Below, in pieces: positions 21,597-31,109 of a stretch of 64,000 nt of DNA; the first letter of the stretch is position 1; the number at the start of each line of letters is the position of its first letter. A program made the position numbers and the translations under genes. The stretch spans positions 97,095,474-97,159,473 of the forward strand of contig OZ038384.1 of assembly GCA_964036045.1 (NCBI GenBank), read 5' to 3'. The stretch comes from Eutreptiella sp. 'Long Island Sound 2002' (lineage: Eukaryota; Euglenozoa; Euglenophyceae; Eutreptiales; Eutreptiaceae). Below the pieces are notes generated by a model. It was not told where the DNA came from. It did not search any database and saw only the letters and a program-made list of their open reading frames with translations.

Positions 21597-21868
21597 TTAG
21601 GGTTTGACCTCGTCCTTGTCCTCCCACAGTAATAGAAGGACGACGACCAACGCTATGGCGGCAGCTGGTAGCATAAAATCAGGACCAAATCGACCAAACC
21701 ACGACCGTATACGTGCCTGCAGGGTATCGGACCCCGTACCCGTCGTAGCTCCGTCCCGTGTCACGGTCTGTCGCTGGTCGATAGTATGCAGCTCATCGCT
21801 GTCACGCTGCTCATCACGGCGCTTGAATATACACCGCGTGACCTGATTCACACCACCCAGTGCATAGC
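21597..21868 (-). pseudogene. Virus-type membrane protein, C-terminal fragment (paralogue of neighbour)
   Basis: Only the 3' end of the gene is present because the viral fragment begins at 21,868. It aligns with the C-terminal half of the next gene: LGGVNQV, a CIF cysteine, IDQRQ versus IEQRQ, and GSD-LQ in the same order. It ends in a membrane anchor (FMLPAAAIALVVVLLLLW) and TAA at 21,597. The two genes are therefore adjacent duplicates in the viral genome. About 130 bases separate this stop from the next start. Confidence 0.65.
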
Positions 21869-22242
21869 TCCGGTAACTCCTTCTCGATCATGTCCCACAT
21901 GGAGACGTTGATCGAGGCGCCCGACGGGTACTCGTTGGGCTTCTCGTCCTCCTCAATCCCGTCGGGGCGCAGCCCTTCGCCGGGCCTGTCCGGGCGGATC
22001 CAGGTCCTCCAGCGCTTGCGGCGGAAGCGGTACTCATACCCTTCCGCCGGCAGCCATTCCTCCACTGCCCGCAGGCGGTCCTCGCCCATGTCCTCGCGGA
22101 GCTCGAAGCTCCCGGGCATGCCGCCTTCGCACTGGGGATTGCTGTGGCGGTACTGCTGCCCCCACAGCAACCCACGCAGTAGGCGCGCCGCATGGGGATG
22201 GGGCTGCGGCCAGGTCTTGCCCGCCTCGTCCCAGTTCACCAT
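21869..22242 (-). pseudogene. Element A gag, N-terminal part
   Basis: The presumed Gag start is ATG 22,242, 334 bases inside the 5' LTR. About 124 codons follow (MVNWDEAGKTW..., a Trp/Arg-rich globular segment with FELREDMGEDR and GEGLRPDGIEEDE) before viral DNA takes over at 21,868. Element B has the same start at 61,929 and the same first residues. I do not recognise a named domain; it may correspond to the matrix region. The frame after the junction reads viral DNA and stops at 21,814. Confidence 0.8.
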
Positions 22243-22565
22243 CGGTGCTCTCGATGGAGTGGTCCTGGGGTGTTTGTCGAGGTGGGTGATGTAGCACTGG
22301 ACTGGGAGTGCGTCTGGTGCTGGTCGGCCGGTGGTTGTGGAAGTGGTTGCTGTAGCTGGGAGTGCGGCCTTGCTGGTTGGCCGAGGGAACGCGTTGATGA
22401 CGGAGTTCTGCTCCCTGCACTTCCTTCACGGACTGGGCGCTGTCGCTGGGCGGCGCTGCGAGCCGCTGCGCTGCGCTGCGAGCTGCGAGCTGCGAGCTGC
22501 TGCGCCGCGCTGCTCGGGGTTGGTGGCCCCGAGTGGCACGCGAGGGATGGGTAACCCCGCGGCGG
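22243..22565 (-). other. Element A 5' leader
   Basis: The untranslated region between primer site and gag. It includes a GC-rich stretch of CTGCG/CTGCT-like short repeats near 22,445-22,510 that could fold; element B has a similar stretch near 61,615-61,680. A packaging role is possible but not shown. Confidence 0.5.
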
Positions 22566-22576
22566 TGAAACGCTTT
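22566..22576 (-). promoter_or_regulatory. Self-priming primer site of element A
   Basis: The 11 bases directly after the 5' LTR (AAAGCGTTTCA on the minus strand) do not match a tRNA 3' end. They are a perfect reverse complement of TGAAACGCTTT inside the LTR (22,690-22,700). The yeast element Tf1 and its relatives prime reverse transcription by folding the first 11 bases of their RNA onto such a site. Element B keeps 10 of 11 bases (61,548-61,557). Confidence 0.65.
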
Positions 22577-23210
22577 TGACGCGTTCCCGTGGGGGGCCTG
22601 GCCACGGGACGCTGCGGTGACACGCACAAGCAAGCAGGCAGGCAAAGCACTGCGCTCACAGGGGCATCAATACGCTCGTGTCATGAGACAAAGCGTTTCA
22701 GGATCCTTGCCACTCTGAAACAAGGGAACAAAAGTATGTACAGCAACACATCAGGATATGTACACATGGGGTTAAGACTGGACTCGGGTAAGGGCATCAC
22801 AGGACATTGGACACTCAGTCCCAACTCATATCCCAATCCCAGGTCCGACCCTCTCAGTGGCTGGTGGGGGCGGGAGCTCAAACACAACCCATGCCCTGCT
22901 CAGTCCGGACCATGAAACCCTGCCAATAGGGGAGGCGTCCCGCCCAGCCACAGGCGAGTTCCCGCAAACCAAGGGGCTCCAAGACCAACCGACAGTGGCT
23001 CCCTATGCTCCCTTAACGGCAGGTCCCAACTCCCCTCTGAGCGAGAGATATGGCCCCGTCATTATCCCCTAGAAGTTGGTAGCTGAAAATGGGCTGTTTC
23101 AGCCCAAACTGATATTAGCTCAAAAATCTCCAAAATTGACCCCTCGTCCGGACCCGCCAGAGGTAGGGACGAGACAACTGACCCTATGCCCTTCGAGTAC
23201 GAACTCCCTG
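22577..23210 (-). repeat. 5' LTR of element A, 3' portion
   Basis: Collinear with 4,228-4,861. The LTR is interrupted at 23,210 by element E, whose target duplication CCCTG is the last five bases here. By eye the segment differs from the 3' LTR at roughly 4 percent of positions. Confidence 0.9.
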
Positions 23211-23482
23211 TGTGACGGGTTATGCCCAGCAGGGGGCTGCCCGCAGCCAGATCGCGATCCTGTAGCTTAGGATGCGTCGCGCGAGTGCAGAAATAAAGGA
23301 TTTTACGCTTCTGAGAAAAGTTCTTTTTTACATTAAAATTTCTGTTTGTAATTCAGGTTTCTCTGTATGGACTGATCATGAAGGATTTCGACAATTTCAA
23401 AGAGTGATCAACGGAGTTTGTGTTGTGCTTTGCAAATTGCTCGCCGTAAAAGAGATCAGTCCAGTACCCCATAGGGTATACA
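23211..23482 (+). repeat. 5' LTR of element E
   Basis: The 272-bp left LTR. It contains an AATAAA signal near 23,292 and, from 23,272, the beginning of an open frame that crosses the LTR border into the internal region. Confidence 0.92.
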
Positions 23483-23961
23483 AAATTGTCGATCCTTTTG
23501 GACTACCAATGAGTTGCGCCACTGAATTTGAGGAGTTGGAGCCTCACGACAAATGTCCTGAAGTTGCCGCCAGCGGAGAGGTCATTGTGGACTTACGGCA
23601 GTTGCCTTGTGCTCGTTTGCGGCGGTTAGCAATAAAGGACTGCAGTTTGGTGCCGTGCGTTAACACTGAGCTCAAGCGTCGTGAGATTCAGAAGTATATG
23701 GGCTATAGTGAAAGTAAGCTTCGAAACATACGAGCCGCTGTGTGCAACCTAAATTTCGAGACCACTCCAGCTAAGATGGCCCGACAAGAACTCGTTCGGC
23801 GAGGGGACTGGGACTATGGAGACATGGGAGAAGAGGCCCTTGTGGCAGCCAGTGGCTTGGCGTGCGCGGTTGCTCTCTGTGTATTCCGAGATACAGAAAT
23901 TGCAGAAGTTCAGAAAAACAGGCGAGTTCGCATTCGTGGGCGCCGGCAGAAGAGACATTAA
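23272..23961 (+). CDS. Element E hypothetical protein starting in the LTR
   Basis: An intact 229-codon frame. The first 70 codons lie in the 5' LTR and the rest in the internal region; a second in-frame ATG lies just inside (about 23,510). The internal part is mixed, with FEELEPHDKCPEVAA, several cysteines, a helical basic segment (LKRREIQKYMGYSESKLRN) and an Arg-rich C-terminus (RRVRIRGRRQKRH) that could bind nucleic acid. The position directly after the 5' LTR suggests a Gag-like role. I do not recognise the family, and no zinc knuckle is present. Whether the LTR-encoded residues are translated depends on the transcription start. Confidence 0.5.
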   Translation: MRRASAEIKDFTLLRKVLFYIKISVCNSGFSVWTDHEGFRQFQRVINGVCVVLCKLLAVKEISPVPHRVYKIVDPFGLPMSCATEFEELEPHDKCPEVAASGEVIVDLRQLPCARLRRLAIKDCSLVPCVNTELKRREIQKYMGYSESKLRNIRAAVCNLNFETTPAKMARQELVRRGDWDYGDMGEEALVAASGLACAVALCVFRDTEIAEVQKNRRVRIRGRRQKRH

Positions 23962-26313
23962 AGGAGATAATAACAATTAGCCCTGGTTCGCTCGTGTTGA
24001 GTGCTTGCGCTCCGCGTTGCTGCATGTGTGTTTGAGCGCTTGCGCACCACCCTGTAGCTGATGAATTTTGGCTTCGTTGCGTCCTGTTTTGAGTGCGTGC
24101 GCTCACGGGCGTGTGTTGTCTTCCTTTGTGTGTCAGGTCCCCTCAGGTCGTCTGCTGTGAAGTCATTTCAAATCAAGGCAACCCGTTTTAAGGTCCAGTC
24201 AGTTGTTCGCAAGGGGAGTCGCTCTGCACTTGCCTTCTGGTATGTGCTTTGCGTGCTTCGTTTTTCGCTTCGCTGCTGTTTTGGGTTGTCGTTTGTTCTC
24301 TTGGTCTGTTTTTCAGGTTGAGTCATTTCGCGGTGGATGCCAGCAGTTTTTGTTCGTGAGAAGCAGTGGTGTCGAGTGGTTCACAGGTCAGTGTGTGTTG
24401 CGTGCGTTTGTGCGCGCTTGCATAAGTGGACAGCCACGGGCGTGGCAGTTTTGCACTGCCCAACCTGGTCTCAGACACAGCTCATTCTCACTTCGTGTCA
24501 GATCCGCGACCACAGTCATTTGTTGCACCAGCGGAGCTCTGAACAGCTCTGAGCTACGCGCGCCTACCCTGAGCCTTGTGCTTGGGCAGTAAGGCGCTTT
24601 GGCCGTTTGCTTTGTTTTGGCGTGTTTTTCAGTGTTTGTCAGTTTTTTTGGGTAGATCCTGGCTCAGTTGAGCTAGATGAGAAAAACGGGTTTGACACCA
24701 AGCGCCTTCGGCGCTCAAAAAGCACTGTTTTTGTGCTCAGTGGCTCACACTGATGTGCAGCCTTGCTTCAGTTTTTTGAATCTGAGGCTTCAGGCCCTCG
24801 GATTTACCCGAATAGGTGAGGAGGAAAGAAGAGATGGCGAAGCAATAGCACTACACAAGACGCTGGCCTGATTTTGAGCATTTTGCTCGTGAGATGTCAA
24901 CCCAATTTTGGCTTGTTTTGCTGACAAGAGGAATATTTTTCAAAAGACTTCTGAATTTTTTTAGAGTCACAGTGTGGCTCTTGGTTGGTTTTAACTCTTT
25001 GCTCCTGTTGGAGAGCTAGAGCACGCCTGTGCATCTGCCGGTGCTCTGCTCCCATATCTATTCTATGGGTAAACTTATTTTTTTGTACCCTCCCCACCCA
25101 CTGTCCCAGTTTGGGACTCATATACTCTGCCACTGCAGAGTTTCGTTGCAGAGCCACTGCTCCTGCAGTGACTCCAGCCCCCCCACTGAGGGCATGCGTG
25201 CCTCAGTGGGCACCTACACTCTAGGCCAGGGTGTAGGGGAAAATTCTGCTTTGTTGTTATTTTTTTACAAGAGAATTTTGGGGTGCAGTTTTTGCCTGAG
25301 GGCAGCACCCCACAGTGGGAGGGGGGAGTGGCCACAGCACACTATGTGCAGCGGGCCCGTGTACTGGCTGTTTGCATAAATTTTTCTGAGGACGCTCAGG
25401 AATTTTTTTACTAATGTATGCACGTGTGCACACTTGCGCATGTGTTTGTTGCATTGTATGCATGCAGGTTCGTTTGCCCTAACCTTCTGATTTTCTTACC
25501 CTTTCTCCTTTGCTTCCCTGTTTCCAGGTCAGTGAGATACGATGGGGATCAATTTTCAGAGGTCGACATATCAAAAATACTTTTGGATGAGTCCAGCCAA
25601 TTCAGGTCTGTGTTCTTGTTTCTGCACCAGCCCCCCCCCATACGTCAGCGCGCCTATTTTGTTTCTCTGTCCTCTGCCTCAGAGTGATGGAGAGAGTGCT
25701 GCTCAAGATGCTCAGAAGTAATTTAATTTTATATATTTCACAAGGCCGCAGCAAAAGTTTTTTGTATATTAGCAATAAGGGTCTCTATACCCTCTGGGGC
25801 AGCACAGTGTGTATTCACTGTCTTTTTTCGTGCCCTGTTGTTGCTGCTTTTGTGCCTGTGTGTCCATTTTTTTTTCAAACTTCTGAGCAGGGTTGTTTTT
25901 GGTGCAGGAAATTTTTTTGAATCAGACTGGTGGCATGGGCAGTAAGTAGAACACAATCAGTGAAACTGTTTTGAACATCAGTTTGGAAAACTGCCCCCCT
26001 GAGTTTTAGGCCAGGAGTTTAGAGCAGGACTTTGCTTAGGTGATTTTCTGTTTGAAAACTTTTAGTGCTTTCTCAGGAATTTTTTCCCATAGTCAGCTGG
26101 GTTTTTAGGTGGCAGTGACCCCCCCACTCAGGATAGTGTGTAGGATACCTGAAGGAAAGTAGAGGGACCTTAGTTCAGGACTTCAGGTCCTGGGAGTAGG
26201 ATATTGTACATTATCTCAGCCAATTGTTTGTACAGTACTGGCTGTGCATACCCCTGGGTGTGTGTCAGCCCTTGCAGGTGGCCTAGTGGCTGCGGCAAGG
26301 GCTTGGCGGGGGG
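23962..26313 (+). other. Element E internal noncoding region
   Basis: About 2.35 kb rich in GT and T runs with no supportable gene. It contains many short words such as GTGTGT and TTTTTT, and repeated TGCGCTCACGGGCGTG-like phrases near 24,000-24,450. No similarity to polymerase or integrase in any frame. The last eight bases are the purine tract. Confidence 0.6.
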
Positions 26314-26585
26314 TGTGACGGGTTATGCCCAGCAGGGGGCTGCCCGCAGCCAGATCGCGATCCTGTAGCTTAGGATGCGTCGCGCGAGTGCAGAAATAAA
26401 GGATTTTACGCTTCTGAGAAAAGTTCTTTTTTACATTAAAATTTCTGTTTGTAATTCAGGTTTCTCTGTATGGACTGATCATGAAGGATTTCGACAATTT
26501 CAAAGAGTGATCAACGGAGTTTGTGTTGTGCTTTGCAAATTGCTCGCCGTAAAAGAGATCAGTCCAGTACCCCATAGGGTATACA
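26314..26585 (+). repeat. 3' LTR of element E
   Basis: The 272-bp right LTR, read as identical to the left one, followed by the CCCTG target duplication. Confidence 0.92.
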
Positions 26586-29145
26586 CCCTGGAGCCCTCAC
26601 CCAACCTGGTTCCCTCTGAGATCCCGGCATCAGGGCACCATGGGTTTGTCAAATGGGGTCATGATGCCAAAATCACCAAAATTGGCGTCATTCCCACGCG
26701 TGGCTCGCCCGGCCAGGGCAAGGCCAATGGCTCACAGGATAGGAGGCAGGACCTAGGACCTATATCTGAGTGTACAACTTGGAATTAGGTCTGGGCTCCC
26801 TGTGGGCATAGAGATATGGGGCCGCCAATTGACCACACGGGGGGGGGTGAAATTCGGGTCCGAAAAGGGGGTCATTTTGGCTGCTCGAAATGAGCCAAAA
26901 TTCGGGGGTGCTCCGAATAGTATATCTCCACGCCGGCTGGGAGATCAGATCCGCCATTCCATACGCGATCCATGGGGAGTCCAACGGAGACTCCCATGCC
27001 CTTGGCTCCCAAAGATCTCCATGCCAATGGGGTGGTGACAATCCCAATTGGGTCCACAAATGCCAAAATGGCAAAATTGTCCACACTCACTTTGGGCTAG
27101 CACCTTAACGAAGGTTGCTCCGCCTCGCCCACGTGGTGTGCGAGTCATGGGGACCAATGTCCATATCACCCATGTCATATATGGTCCATTGGTCCATGCG
27201 TCCGGCGTGCACGAGGAGGCTGAACATGGTGCACGGCGGGCAGAAAATGTTGAAAATTGCTCAAAATGGCCGAAAATGCGCACACTCATGGTTGGGGCAA
27301 ATGAGGCACATGCCCGACTTGGACCGGAGTGTGCCATAGGATTGGTATCAAGTCATATGTGTCCAACATATTCTTTGGGCGTCGCCCAACTCCTCCGGTT
27401 TTCGGAATGGCAGGGTCGCCAAGTGAGCCCATGATTTGGGCTGGTCCCAAATTGCCAACATGACGGCCACGGTATGCAAAGCCCAAGAGGAGTTATTCGC
27501 CGGGTCCAAGAGATGTTGGGCACCGAAGTATGTACCCCCATAACATACTTGGGTCTTGATGTCAATTGAGCGCAACATTGAGATACACGGTCGCCACTTG
27601 ACATCATGACGGGCAAAAAAACAGCAATATTGGCGAAAAAAACACCCAAAAGTGCCTTGAAACGCGCACAAATATATTATAATATCTTCGGCTTGGATTG
27701 AGTAATCGACCAATCCTTCTAAACACCATGACCTGACACCAATGACCTTCGATTCCACATATGTGCTCCACTTGGGGCGCTTTGAAAGGTCACGAGCGCT
27801 ACTTCCCAAGTGGGCACATGAAAATATGGAAAATTGCCAAACACACACCTTGCTCCCAACACATCGCTTTGGGATCGCCACACAAGCTTCCCTCCACGAA
27901 GGTTAGGCTTGCAATTGATCGTGGGGAGTATAAGGAAGGGCCTCGTGCAATATGAGGTCCATTGGTGGGTGTATCGCTCTTAGCCAAACCCGCCAAATGG
28001 GCACGCAATACAACACATGGCACATACCACATACTGCCCAAAAAAGTAGCTCCCCCCACGATATGTCATGCCCCTCCAAGGGCATAACTTTGTGTCAATC
28101 GCTCATCCGAACTCAAGGAAAGTTCCTATGCAACACCAACACTCGTGCGCTACACTCGAAAGTTATCTTAACGCACGCAATATCATGGCCAAAGAGTTAT
28201 AACGCAAACTCTACCCTCTTGACCATGATCCATTACGCTAGCGCGCACGTGTGGAGACGCAAGGCGTATAAAGCTTCCTAAATTAAGTCGGGAGTATTGT
28301 GAATACATCCCATGCTTCCCCATTGTCATTCCTCGCAAGCAGCACGAGATATGACCCTCACAAGTGGCCTCACGAATCAACTTTGTTTTGCCCATATCTC
28401 TAAGACAAATGGAGGGCAAGACAAAAGGAAAGTTGATTCGTGCATAGGGAAGCACGTAGGTCCACTCGAAAGAGGTCAAATCAAGTGCGGGGATGTCGAA
28501 GTCGAAAATCCGATTTCGACATCCTGAAAAATTCGGATTAACGTTGCGAGTGTACAATGTGAAAATTGCAGATGCATCAATGCAATTCCTGAAGACTTTA
28601 GCGTCTTCGTCACGGGTTGTGCTCAAATGTCTGTAAATAACAGTTAAACTGGCGGTTACGCTAAAGTCGCGAGCCAACCGCCAGCAGTCAAAACATTGAT
28701 TATCAGAACGGAAGCTTGAAAATTTACGGAAACAATATGAAAAAAAAACCCTGTTGATTCCTGATATTCTGATGTGTAAATCTCAGCGGGCGACGCATCG
28801 GTTGCCGATGCGGCCGCTAATAGCTGAAATGCCCAGATCTCTCACACAAACACGTCCTACCTACATCTGTTGTTAGGGTTAGGTTGCCGAATCGACGGCC
28901 GAAGGCGGTGCGGGGCAGATTGGCGTGAAATAGTAAGATACCGGCAAACGGCAGTTTGCCGGTACATGGTAACATGCCCCAAGTGGCCGGAATGCCGTCA
29001 CGGGGGCTTTACGGCAAGGGACACGCTCCTGCCGGGCTCTCACCGGGCTTCACCGGGCGTCTTCCCCTCCGTACATGGGGTTAGTGGGCACACGGAGACC
29101 GGTTGTATACCCCACCATGGTCATGGAGTTCTGGGTACCGCTTCA
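26586..29145 (-). repeat. 5' LTR of element A, 5' portion
   Basis: Continuation of the A LTR after element E, collinear with 4,857-7,420. It ends TACCGCTTCA at 29,145. Several stretches are nearly identical to the 3' LTR and others diverge by a few percent. It includes the 164-codon frame at 28,183-28,677. Confidence 0.9.
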
Positions 29146-29296
29146 GGTTCCCTGTCGTCTCTCATCCGTCTCAGCTCAGCAACCTCCTCCGCGCTCAGCT
29201 CATTCCCCGCCTCGTCAACGAGCAACTCTTCCACCTCCTGTTGCGCTGCATCAGGCACTGCCACAGGCGCAACCCCGGGTCAACGTCAGGAGAGGT
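29146..29296 (-). repeat. Duplicated scrap of element D pol beside the A LTR
   Basis: These 151 bases appear identical to 33,058-33,208, the copia sequence between integrase and RT. In one minus-strand frame the segment encodes an acidic stretch (VEELLVDEAGNELSAEEVAE). It shows that the LTR/copia junction was duplicated. Confidence 0.88.
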
Positions 29297-31109
29297 AGGT
29301 AGGTAGGTGCACTCGGTCGTGGAGAGGCGCCCCATGGTTCCCCCTGGCGTCGCCCCTGTGACGAACAGGAAGAGGCTTCGCGCGTGAAGAGGGGAGGCGG
29401 CTTACTTCCCGCTAGACCTGACTGTTGGCCCCCAACAAAGCGGCCTCGGGCTACGCCGGGAGGGCTGATCGCCGCCAGCGTGACATGCTTGTCTCGCCGG
29501 GAGGGTGTGCCCCCGTGCTTGCGCACGTCCCCTCCTTTGGGCGGAACCCTAGGGGTTCACCGGACTTCCTGGCGTATCCCGTTCCCAAGGCGTGCATGCA
29601 CGTTCTTGGTACTAGGGTTCCGAGGCGCTTGGGTGTCGCACGCTCCGCCTCGAGTCCCAAAGCAGCGCAGGCCTTAGGATGCAGCCTTACCCCCGGGCTC
29701 CGGCTCTCGTTTGGCCGGGTCACCTGCATGGCACGGGCTGCCTCAGTGCCCGGGCTGTGGGCACTGGGTTTCCTACTGTTGTGTGGCGTTTGTGTTTGGG
29801 TCCGGTTGGCGGTTGGGTGCGGGTTTTGTTAACCCCGCCAGTCCTGGCTGGGGTCTTGGGTGGGTGTGTTTGGGCACGGTTTGTGGTGTTGTCCCTCTAG
29901 AGTTGGCTGTTTGTGGTGTTCGTGGTTGGGCTTCGGTTTCGGCCTGCTTTTGGGACGTGTGTGGTTTCGTGGGCGCCCCGCTTGCTCCCCGCCGTTTCCG
30001 GTTCCGGCGCGCGGTGTGGGCGTGTGTGCTGGGCCCGGGTCTCGCCTGTGCCCAGCCCTTCTTGGCTGGGTTGTCGGGGTGTGTTTTTTGCGCTTTGGTT
30101 TTTTCTTTTCTTTTTTTTTTTTTCCGGGCTTTGTGGTCCCTGTCCCTCCATCCCCTTTCTTTTGGGCTGGGCTGGTGGCTCTCTTTTTTTTTTTTTTTTT
30201 TTTTCCGTGTCCCTTTTCCCCGTGGTCCGCTGTTACTGGCTTGGTGTTGCCGGTTTTGGGTGCGTGGTCCCCCTGTGCCTCTGTGGGGGTCCTCTTTTCG
30301 GTGCCTTCTGGGGGGGGGCTTGGCCGCCTGTGGTGGTGTTGGCGGGCGGTTTGGCGGCTGTGGGCTGTTTTCGTGCCTTTTCCCCCTCCCCCCTCCTTTT
30401 TTTTTTTCCGGGGGGGGGGGGGGCTTGCCTGTTCCTCCCTCTGCCTTCCCTGGGCTAGCGCACGCACTGGCCTGCATTCAGTGTTGTCTTCCGGGCTGCT
30501 GTCTTCAGTTGCGTTCTGTGTGGCCGCGTTCCGGCCCCATGGGTCGGGTGGGCTTTGTACACGGTGGGCTCGGCGCCCCTTCTTGCCGGGTTAGGTCCTG
30601 GCTCTGCCGGCTGGGCGGCTGCGCCAGGCGGGTGCTTGTGGTTTTGGGTTAGGGGGCTGGGGTTGTTCGTGTCCTTTCCTCTCTGCGGCGCCGGCTGTAA
30701 TCTTCTGGGTGGTCCGCCACCGTTGTCGCCTGGCGCGCTGTGGCCCCGTGTGTGGCCTGCGATGCTGGTGTGTGGCGTGGTGACGCGGCGCCTTCCAGGG
30801 TGTGCGGTGGCTGGCTTCGGTTAGTCCCTCAGGTTAGGGTCAGTTGTGTCGTGCTGTGCCGCTCTGTGCCGCGCCGCGTCGCGTCGTGCTGTGGTGCGTC
30901 GCACTGTGGCGCGCTGTGGTGCGGTGTGCCGTGGTCTCGCGTGGTGCCGCGGTGGGTCAGTGGAGGTCAGCCTGGCCTGTGTCGTGGTGCGGAGTGCGGA
31001 CCGGGGTGTGGCCGGCTGGTGGTTGGGGAGTGCGGTTAGGTGTGGGTGGCTCGCTGGGTCCGTGCTGTGGGGGCTTGGGCGTGCCGCTCGGGCTGCTGGG
31101 TCGGGTAGG
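29297..31109 (-). mobile_element. Segment F: G/T-rich retroposon-like filler
   Basis: Starts with (GTAG)n and then becomes strongly G/T-rich on the plus strand, with T runs at about 30,105-30,123 and 30,184-30,204 and a G run near 30,409-30,423. On the minus strand this would be a C-rich body ending in a (CTAC)n tail, resembling the layout of G and H, which end in (AAACCTC)n. No target duplication was found. The long plus-strand open frames (up to 313 codons) are low-complexity Cys/Gly/Phe/Trp strings and are probably not genes. Confidence 0.45.

Larger units (their letters stand above)
17881..21868 (-). mobile_element. Endogenous viral DNA fragment inserted in element A gag
   Basis: About 4.0 kb with six same-strand open frames and short A/T-rich gaps sits between the two halves of the A gag gene. 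The flanking gag sequence is collinear with intact element B (62,269-62,340), except for roughly 15-20 bases lost at the join. Neither a target duplication nor terminal repeats are visible, which suits end-joining capture rather than transposition. Gene density, a myristoylation start, membrane anchors and a cysteine-rich fusion-type protein suggest a large DNA virus of the Nucleocytoviricota type. Both terminal genes are truncated at the joins. The virus cannot be named from this sequence. Confidence 0.75.
23211..26585 (+). mobile_element. Element E: young non-autonomous LTR element
   Basis: 3,375 bp with 272-bp LTRs (23,211-23,482 and 26,314-26,585) that I read as identical. The termini are TGTGACGG...GTATACA and the 5-bp target duplication CCCTG is perfect (23,206-23,210 and 26,586-26,590). 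A purine tract (GCGGGGGG, 26,306-26,313) precedes the right LTR and sets the orientation as plus. The uninterrupted target is visible at 4,850-4,870. The only substantial frame is at 23,272-23,961. No protease, RT or integrase is present, so it must move with borrowed enzymes. Identical LTRs mean this is among the most recent insertions in the window. Confidence 0.92.
4228..29145 (-). mobile_element. Element A: Ty3/gypsy chromovirus with 3.2-kb LTRs
   Basis: On the minus strand the layout is 5' LTR (29,145-22,577, interrupted by E), primer site, gag (22,242-13,902, interrupted by viral DNA), protease, methyltransferase-like domain, RT, RNase H, integrase, chromodomain (ending 8,926), polypurine tract and 3' LTR (7,420-4,228). 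The LTRs start TGAAGCGG and end ACGCGTCA. Without its insertions the element is about 17.5 kb. RT before integrase plus a C-terminal chromodomain defines a chromovirus. It sits between the integrase and RT parts of element D. No clean target duplication is visible (GGTCAC on the left, GGTTCC on the right). Element B near the right end is a diverged relative. Confidence 0.9.

Noticed and set aside
23495-23515. TGGACTACCAATG as a tRNA primer site of element E
   Set aside because: It begins more than 15 bases after the LTR and lies within the open frame; the match to a specific tRNA could not be supported.
29711-30652. 313-codon plus-strand frame in segment F
   Set aside because: Low-complexity Cys/Phe/Gly/Trp product passing through T and G runs; no homology and no conserved partner.
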